Assembly: GCA_021234155.1 (NCBI GenBank)
Contig: JAJEKV010000053.1
Span: 8,011,424 to 8,075,423 of the forward strand
From: Isoetes taiwanensis
Lineage: Eukaryota; Streptophyta; Lycopodiopsida; Isoetales; Isoetaceae
DNA length: 64,000 nucleotides
Direction: 5' to 3'
The position numbers were made by a program, and so were the translations under genes. The notes below the pieces were generated by a model. It had not been told where the DNA came from. It saw only the letters and a program-made list of their open reading frames with translations, and searched no databases. Shown here one piece after another: positions 56,961 through 64,000 of the stretch (position 1 is the stretch's first letter; each line of letters opens with the position of its first letter).

Positions 56961-57114
56961 AACAACAGTGGATGTTTTAGTCCACTGAAAAAAGAACACC
57001 ATTATTGAACAAAACCATACCTCCACAAATCCACATGTAGGATTCTTTGAAAACAGGACATGTAGACCTACCAAAACTGATGTTTTCCACAGTGGACCAA
57101 AAACCGGGGTGAGT

Positions 57115-60075
57115 GTGTCAAGCTTCTGCTCCAAGGGATGCGACTCTTTTCGGGTCTGTGTCTTTCTTGACGCCCACCTTTCGAGAGGCCCTTGTTGGTC
57201 CGAGTCGGGAAGTTGCGGAACGCCACAAGCTTTACGAATTTTCACATATGGAGCTCCCGGCCCCAAATCCGGCGCAATTGCAGCAGTTCATCGCTCACAT
57301 CGTCAACAGCCCGGAAGGATTTGCTACGGTGGTCGATGGCACCACCATTTTACTTACTCAGCATTTGATTTCTGAGGTATTCCGCATCCCTTTGCAAAAA
57401 CCTTCTGTCTCTTGGGCTGCTTTATAGGATATGGACGTCACTCAGTTTGGTGCTCCTGCTTATCAAGCCAACCAGCATCGCCTCACAAATATTGCCAAGC
57501 CACATGACACTTTTGTGAAGTTTCTGTGGCAAAAATTGCTTGGGTATTCCATCAAGAACACCCATATCAATAAGCCGTTTTATAATATGGTCCTCACTGC
57601 CATCCACTCCAATCTCCATGTTGATTGGCCACAGCTCTTATTCTACCGCCTTCTTCAAGAAGTAGACCGCATTCGGGCTACCCCCTCCTCTGTCTCTGAA
57701 ATTTCCGTGGGTGGCCATCTTCAGGCACTCATTCGTCATTATCTTCCTGTTCTTGAGAGCCCTTCCACTTCCCATACCTCCACTCAGCGCTCTCTGCATT
57801 CCCAGCGTCAAACCAGCAGTACGTACCTTCACGCCCGGACTTCCCACGATCATGTTCAACACCAGACCACGCATGTTACTATATCCTCTTCCTCCTCTGA
57901 AGCCACGCCTTCCCATTCCCGTCATCTCAACAATCTCAGACAAGGCAGCAACAGGGCCCTGCACCTCCACATCCTTGACAGCTCCTGTACAAATTCCAGC
58001 AAGATGTTCAAGCCGCTGCCATGCAGCTACAAGCATCCCAGGAGGCTCTCATGAATGGTGTTCAGCGTCCACGGAGACTTCGATCTTTGTTCAAAGAGAC
58101 CTTCAAAAGCTGCCTTTGCCCATGTTCAAACTTTGGAGGCCCAACTTCAAGAAAAGCACGCGGCTCTATTACAGGCCCGTATAGATCTCAAAAGTGCTCA
58201 AGATCAGACCAGCCTACTTATCGATCAGCAGGCTCAGCTCCAAACCAAAATTCAGGACTTATTGGAACAGAACAAGTCCAAAGATACCCTCCTGGGTGCC
58301 AAGGAGAAAGACATTGCTAAGCTAGACACCTTGTACTCAGAGCTTTGTGACAATTACAGCACTCAAGTTCAAAACCTCCTTTGGCGTGGCCTTTCGACTC
58401 ACCTCCCTTGAAGCTCAGCTTTCCACGCTGACCAATCAGTTAACGTCCCTCCAGACTCAGCTTTTGGAGGCTCAGAAACAAAAGGTCATCGATGACGCCG
58501 AGATTGCCACGCTTCGCCTCAATACTCCCGGGCGCTTCCTGGTAAACGGGTCCGTGATCAGTCCCGTCTTTTGTTAGAAAAGGAGAATCGGATCCATGAC
58601 CTTGAACATCAGCTCCAGCAAGTAGTTCAATCTGCTGAAGAAGCCAAAAACAAACAGGAGGGCTATATTGACATTGCTACCAACATTCATGTGGACTTCT
58701 CTACTCCTTCCAGCTATCTTGACTATGTGGTGGCCCGACGGCACCTTTTCCTTTTGAAGTGGTACGCTGCCAATGGCAATGTTCATCAACAACCACTCAA
58801 AAGTGCGGACTTCCTTCGGATCTGGCCGGATCTTTCTATAGAAGACAAGGGTTTATTTTGTGCACTCTTAGTCTTTGATCAGCTTACTGTTGAAGATCCT
58901 GAATTAGTCATCTTCCGAGTTGTTCAGCCAATGGCTTATGTTTTTCATGACTTCTACCTGGCGGATCTCCATGATAAATTCCGGGATGAGGCCCATCGTG
59001 TTTTTAGAGGCAACTCAATCTTTGCTTGGTTGTTATCACCAACCAACAAATATTTCAAGGATCTGCTTTCGGTCTCGGACTTTTGAGCGAGTACACGCTG
59101 AACGGCTCAAGACTTACCTCTGTGGCAGGTTGAAACGTTGGAACAGGTAAACAAAAATCTGGCGCACCCTGATGATCTTGAGTTTGCCCAGATTTATATG
59201 CAGCACTTGGGAGGCTACAATCAACTCCGTGGCCTTCTGGAAAGCAAGACCATCCCCACGGGTTGGGTCAATCCTCCTGTCTATCAATTACTCTCTACTT
59301 CAGAATGGGACCATTGGTGTCGTGCTCTTGATCAGAATCTTGTTCAAGCATTTAGGGACATGGCTCTGCAACCCACGCACACGGGCATGCTTCCCTCTCC
59401 ATATGCTTCCTTAGGAGTACCTCCCCGCCCACGGTTCCTTTCTTATTTGGCGTCTTCCCTTTTGGGCCGAAGGTCATGGATGGCCCGCTGTTGGGTCGAC
59501 TCGCCTCGGATCTCCCACGGATCTCCGGTGGGATCCCCGATTTGTCAGACGCTCCAATTGGGAGGATAATGCCACTTTGGACACTACTGAAAATTGGATT
59601 TATATCGGTAATGAGCGTGGTTGGCAAAGGCCTGCTGATGCCTTGCATGGTCTTGATACCTTCTTGCAGAATGCTGCCACCTCACCAGACCCTTCAGTCC
59701 ACCGTCAAGCTGGTTTCTGTGCTGCTCTCAAATGCATCCTGCTCAGCTCTTTAAATCGGCGGCGTCAATCTTTCTTTGCAATCCGAAGAATGGCGTCGGT
59801 GCCGCCGGTCTCGGACCCTGCCTTCTCATGGAGTGCGGTTTGTTCGCCGGACGCCCATCTTTGCCACGGAAGACATGGTGCGCTCTCACTTCCTCATTGA
59901 GGCCCATCACGCCCTTGGGCTCAACACCCCGGCGCTCTTCAAACCGTCGGGGACCTCATTACTCATTACCATAATGGCGCGGAGCCTCATTCAGTGAGGA
60001 TCACTTTGGGCTAGCTGGTTTCCGCCCTCGGGCACTTCCTCCTTTTCTTGGTGAGTGTCATTTGGTGGGGAGGAG
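57115..60075 (+). pseudogene. Third ORF (post-integrase) of element B, main part
   Basis: From 57119 the reading gives QASAPRDATLF, REALVGPSREVAERHKLYEF, VDGTTILLTQ and a TAG at 57426-57428. Then KPHDTFVKFLWQKLLGYS and EVDRIRATPSS follow, a Ser/Pro-rich linker, and a long coiled coil (58055-58410 and 58571-58660; LEAQLQEKHAALLQARIDLK). A globular part (YLDYVVARRHLFLLKWYAANG, 58571-59086) is the piece missing in element A. The C-terminus (59138 on; HRQAGFCAALKCILL near 59700) follows. Several one-base shifts break it. Comparison of the two elements defines the full architecture: N-domain, linker, coil, globular part, C-domain. No homologue is recognised and no membrane segment is seen. Confidence 0.78.
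60060..60075 (+). promoter_or_regulatory. Polypurine tract of element B
   Basis: GGTGGGGAGGAG directly precedes the 3' LTR and corresponds to the 11-G tract of element A. Confidence 0.75.
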
Positions 60076-60671
60076 TGTTAGTCTGTGCCTCTGGTATAGG
60101 ACTATTCATGCCTCTGACGGACCAGGTCAAGCTCAAGGATCCCACAGGCGAGGCGCGGGTCAGCCGTCAAAAGCCCGACAAAAGACCAGCGGCGGACCCG
60201 CGGTCAAAGCACGGGGTACGCTACCAAGCGCCCGCTTCGGACAAGTGGCGGCCCGTCATCGTTCAGCGTCGGCGTCAGGCGTGATTCTAGGCACTTCAAG
60301 AGGCACCGCCCGGCATTCCTGCAGAATCAGGCCTCCTTCCAGGAGTCGGCACCGAGATCAGTCAGAGTGTCTATATTGGGCCAAAGGCCATTGTACTATA
60401 TATATGAGTAGAGCTAGCACATGAGTTTTAGATGAGTTTTGAGTCTTGTCTCTTTTCAGTCTTCTCTCGATTGCGAGAGCTCATGTATGTTCATCATTGA
60501 TATCAAGGAAGCTTATCATTTTCCTCTCATTGTTCTCTTTTGTTCTATTTTCTTCTTCTTGTTCTCTTCTTGCAAATCCCGCGTGACATAGTCCCCCGGA
60601 TTCTCCTGTTAGATCCACGGGTCCTCACAGAGGGCTGTCTTGCAGGAGTTCCCGAACCCAGACCCCAAACA
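60076..60671 (+). mobile_element. 3' LTR of gypsy element B
   Basis: 596 bp, TGTTAGTC to CCCAAACA, paired with 40301-40882. The 60110-60300 part differs from its partner mainly at CAG sites (for example GCGGCGGACCCGCGG for GCAGCAGACCACGCAG). Confidence 0.92.
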
Positions 60672-60676
60672 AAGGT
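60672..60676. repeat. Target-site duplication of element B, right (AAGGT)
   Basis: It borders the 3' LTR. The left copy is AACGT at 40296-40300. Confidence 0.65.
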
Positions 60677-60992
60677 CTTGAAGAAATACCTGATCGGCGA
60701 AAAGGCAATGAGGGCACTGCTTGAGGGCACTGCACTGCCTCGAAGGATAAGAGTGTGTCTCCAGGAGATGGCTCGAGTTTGGAAGCACCACAGAAAAGAG
60801 TTGATAAAAATGATTCTGCAGTCAACTATATTCTGGCCCGACCTTCTCGACATGGAGTTGTGGTTCAAGGGTGATGGCGAGGTCGAGGACTTCACACTAG
60901 AAAACCGTGAGTCGAGCTCGAGAGGAATACAGAGAGTTGTTCGGGGTGAAGTCCTATGGTTCAGATTGACTCGTTGTTTTTTCATAGTCTAA
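60677..60992 (+). pseudogene. Split gene, 3' part
   Basis: It continues the frame of 40043-40300 in phase: LKKYLIGEKAMRALLEGTAL, RIRVCLQEMARVWKHHRKEL, ILQSTIFWPDLLDMELWFKG, ending TAA or the TAG-type stop at 60990-60992. The product is basic and amphipathic with no recognised domain. It lies next to a short minisatellite and convergent with the Mutator-like transposase gene, so it may be an accessory gene of that element. Confidence 0.5.
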
Positions 60993-61074
60993 TGGTCTAA
61001 GGTTTCTCATAATGTAATTGTTTTTTTCAAATTTACACTTGGTTTCTTCTTATTTGAGGGAGTGCTTAGACATC

Positions 61075-61170
61075 TAAGTCTAGTGGTAAAAATGTGTAAC
61101 CGAGGTGGTTAACCTGGACATCTCCAGTGGTTAACCTAGACAACCTAGTTTAGTGGTTAAGTGGACTAAG
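61075..61170 (+). repeat. Short minisatellite remnant
   Basis: Three to four units (GTGGTTAACCTGGACATC and relatives) belong to the 26-bp family, in the orientation of the 27.8-kb array. Confidence 0.7.
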
Positions 61171-61225
61171 CAAAATCCAAGTATAATAGTCAGAAGTTTA
61201 ATATAGAACATCCACAAGTGAACGA

Positions 61226-63940
61226 TTAAAGCAAACTCCAAGTAAGGTATATCATAAAATAGAAGATCCACAAGTCAAGCATTAAGAAAAATTTACTCTT
61301 CAAGGTGTCATGCACATTCACGTGCAAACACAGTATCCCCACCACTTTCTTCTTCCTCTTATGGCATTCTATGAAAGGAATTGGCCTAGCTATGGTGCTC
61401 CCATTGAAGTCCTTTGTTGTTGGCATGCAAGGTGCAACACCTCTTTGAACAGTAGAGGACTTCAAATTCTCTAACTTTTGGGTGAGCTCTCGAAGAAGGA
61501 AATCAACTTCACGAATGATGTGAGGGTTGCTACTTAATGTATCCCTTATGTTATGAAGGCTAGCATCTATACTCTCCAACATGTCTCTACGTGTAGGGTC
61601 TACGAAGCACTTACCAACATGTGGCTCCTCCTCGACATCAATGAGGCTTGTGAAGGTCAAACTAGAAAGCACGACGTCATCGCTACACTCATCCACCTCA
61701 TAATCCTCTGCAATAGATCTCAAGTTTTCCAAACCACCAGCTTGGGAACTGTAAAGAGTTCCACACACTCTCAATATGTCTTCATCCCTATAGCTGCCCA
61801 TCATTTGAATCACTTTAATTTGATGCTTGCACATGTTACCCTTCATACCCCATGGACAATCGCAGCAAGCCCAATTCTCATTTGCCACAACTACCATGTA
61901 AGGAAGGGCCTCTCTATTCTCATCCCAAGCATCCATGTTTTGGCTCCAAACTTCAGCCCTTCCTTGTTGGTAGTCTAGCCACCTCACTGCTGCATCAGGA
62001 ATCTTTTTTGCTCCAATGATTGCTGTCTCGATAACCTGTTCCTGTCTGCGTTGATCTTAAAACCATAGTCTTTCTTGAACCTATCAAAGGATATATGCGT
62101 CTCCATTATGCATGTCAGCATGTAAAGCAACCAAATCAATCCTGCGTCCTCTCAATGAATGCTTGGAGAGACCAAGCCTCCTCTTCATAGTGGCATGGTA
62201 TGACTCTATGCTTGCATTTGTCTCTTGGTTTGCATGGGGATACATCCGAGTAGCAACAATCCAGGAAGTAATGTTCTTTGTCCACACCTTGCTCATGTAT
62301 TTCACAACTTTCTTGTAGACCTTGTGCCTTTCCTTGAACTCTTCCAAGCGTCTTAATCCCTCTTCCTTACATGAGTCACATGAGTCTATGTAGTCTTGCC
62401 CATATCTACCATCCCCATCAACATGAATACCATACATGATGTCTCCTAATTCCTTGAACATTTGGGCCCTGCGCTTCTTATCTTTAACCCGCTTCACCAT
62501 CGTCTTCAACCAGTTTCGTCTCACATGCCACAAGCACAATTGGATACGTGACATGGGCCAAACATCCCTCAAAGCATTGATCTCGGCCTGGGCATCATCC
62601 ACAATGAAGCAAGAAGGGGACCAAGTGGGATCATTATTATGGATGTGTTCCTTCATGGCCACAAGCCATGGTCAGATCTCCTCTTCCTCTTGACTAGATG
62701 TGAGAACCCAAGCTACTGGAACTCCATTCCCATGGCTGTCATAAAGCAACCATGTGTACAAACTGTAGCAATGGTCATTGGTTTTGGAAGTGGAGTCCAT
62801 GGCAATTGCCTCACCTTTTCCATGCTCCAAAAGAGTTTTCAGCTGGAATGGAGTCATTATACCCAAAGTAAAGGGCCTGCCCTCTTGATACATAAACACG
62901 CTCTCAGGATGAAGAGAAACCCACATTCTGACACTTAAAGCAACATCTCAATGCAACATCCAAGTGGATCTAGCAACCTTACGAGATAAGTTGTGAAGGT
63001 CATCCATGGCAAGAAATTCATCTCTATGTCTTGGTCTATCTGGATTAATTTGCTTTTGTAAGCTCCAATGCTCTTCATGCTTGCTCATGACCTGTTGAGC
63101 TGAATGATTTTGTTGTATCAAATCCTTAGCCCAATCCTTCTTCTCCTTGGACAAACGAGGTGCAAGCTCAAGCCTTGTGTTCTTGCATGTTGAATCTCCA
63201 CTACCATGGCAAACCTGCTCCTTGCTCATAGAAAGTTAACTTGGTGCACTCATGCTTTAGGTACAACTGCTTTGCTTGGAAGTGGCACAAGCAGCCCCGT
63301 TTAAAATTGGTTTTCCTCCTGCGTGATTGGTTTGCAAGTGGAGGAGGATGGTCCCTCTGATCTTGTGGCCCAAAGGCGCACCAATAGCTGTCACATAACA
63401 GCCAAGGTTAGCTGAATTGTAGGCAAGTTGTAACCTACATTGGCAAGATTCATTTTTCGTAGTCATGCAGGAAAATTACTTACTTGACAAAGCTTAGGTA
63501 GGAATTCTCATCTGCCAATCTCTTGAGCTGCCCTGGTTTCCTGTACCGAGAATCACGCTTGTAAAAATTTGTATGGGAATGGACGGTTCTCCTCGCCTTT
63601 TATAAAGTCTGCAACCCTAGTTATTGGGATGAAACATGTGTACACCGGAAATAAAGATTGCTCCTCATCATCAAAGGAAAATTCAGTAGCTGGAGTAGCT
63701 CCAATTGCATTTGGTCTTGGATGCAACTCCAATTGCCAATCCAGAGCATCTCTTGTAAATGAACCGGGAGGGGGCTGCTGAATGCGGATCAAGCTATGCC
63801 TCTGGCACAGTCATGTCAAAGGAGGAATTGAGTATTAAATTTTCTTCAAATGCTAAGGTTTTGGAGTAAGGTTTAAGGATTCCAGAACTCACCTGGGCGA
63901 CATCAGGGTCCACCCTATCAGCTTCAGAATCTGCCTCCAT
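61226..63940 (-). pseudogene. Mutator-like (MULE) transposase, broken
   Basis: The ATG at 63940 opens exon 1 (63893-63940, MEADSEADRVDPDVAQ). Exon 2 starts near 63780 and ends at AA/GTAAGT near 63487. It is broken near 63573 by an extra T. The following frames give the MULE catalytic core: AMDSTSKTNDHCYSLYTWLL (first Asp), CFIVDDAQAEINALRDVWP with C-L-W-H (second Asp), and TNASIESYHATMKRRL (Glu). A SWIM zinc finger follows (C-C-D-C-P-W ... C-K-H, near 61830). TGA at 62948-62950 and 62672-62674 fit CGA decay, and one-base shifts occur near 63240 and 62085. The enzyme would cut and paste elements with Mutator ends. Its own terminal repeats are not identified in the window. Confidence 0.85.
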
Positions 63941-64000
63941 TGACCTTCAAGTCATGGCGAAAACGCTTCTTCAAGCTTCGGATAGCAGAGTTCTTGGGAG

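Larger units (their letters stand above)
47822..57114. mobile_element. 9.3-kb insertion in element B, class unknown
   Basis: The insertion borders are set by the interrupted third ORF. GTGT occurs on both sides (47818-47821 and 57115-57118) and may be a 4-bp duplication. The ends share weak inverted similarity (CCCC ... GTCCAC-GTGG at about 47850, complement near 57080). Both subterminal parts carry repeated ACATGTAGA motifs. No transposase was found inside. It is built mostly of tandem and inverted repeats, listed below. Confidence 0.55.

Noticed and set aside
47822-57114. Helitron interpretation of the 9.3-kb insertion
   Set aside because: No TC start, no CTRR end with a hairpin, and no A/T target junction at the borders.
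60545-60985. 146-codon minus-strand frame over the 3' LTR end and the split gene
   Set aside because: Antisense to the in-phase split gene and partly LTR. No support as a gene.

Overview
The window looks like repeat-rich nuclear DNA of a land plant, probably a seedless one, although the species cannot be named from sequence alone. The evidence is GT-AG introns with plant-like consensus, Ty3/gypsy LTR elements of Athila/Tat character, a Mutator-like transposase with a SWIM finger, an hAT-type MITE, C48 (Ulp1-like) peptidase exons and kilobases of minisatellite. Almost every coding unit is broken, so most of the annotation is of pseudogenes and mobile elements.

Layout. 1-767 is the left part of a repeat family (E1) that occurs again at 27607-31834. 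A gypsy element (A) interrupts it at 768. Its 5' LTR, gag, protease, RT, RNase H and integrase run to 8057. Its 3' part (a third ORF, an LTR, a gag fragment and a second LTR) lies in reverse orientation at 22983-27092, followed on the minus strand by the rest of E1 (20912-22982). The 5-bp target duplication CTAAT (763-767 and 22978-22982) and the intact empty site in E1 copy 2 show that both halves belong to one insertion, so about 19 kb (8058-27092) appears inverted.

The inverted block (8058-20911) holds two related decayed genes on the minus strand (about 8640-10080 and 14920-19065). Both carry a ParB-like G-x-H-S-x-x-A-A-Q segment, and the second continues into an N4/N6 DNA methyltransferase-like motif I. 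Each has its own family of iterated GC-rich palindromes upstream (10965-12213 and 19147-19528). This pairing is the best candidate here for an undescribed system, but a functional link is inference only.

27607-31834 carries E1 copy 2, with a five-exon gene joining a C2H2 finger to a Ulp1-type peptidase. A 26-bp minisatellite lies left of it (27.8-28.8 kb) and, in opposite orientation, far to its right (35.8-39.8 kb). The right array contains an LTR-less gag-protease fragment (37179-39063).

40043-60992 is a small two-exon gene split by a second gypsy element (B, 40301-60671). B is itself split inside its third ORF by a 9.3-kb insertion (47822-57114) full of tandem and inverted repeats, plus one GC-richer segment of possible organelle origin. 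The window ends with a Mutator-like transposase pseudogene on the minus strand (61226-63940).

Several stretches (near 24.6, 42, 44.2, 45-46, 54.9 and 59.4-60.3 kb) show systematic CAG/CTG to CGG or CG differences from their repeat copies. This looks like consensus error at methylated CHG sites, so frameshift counts there should be treated with caution.
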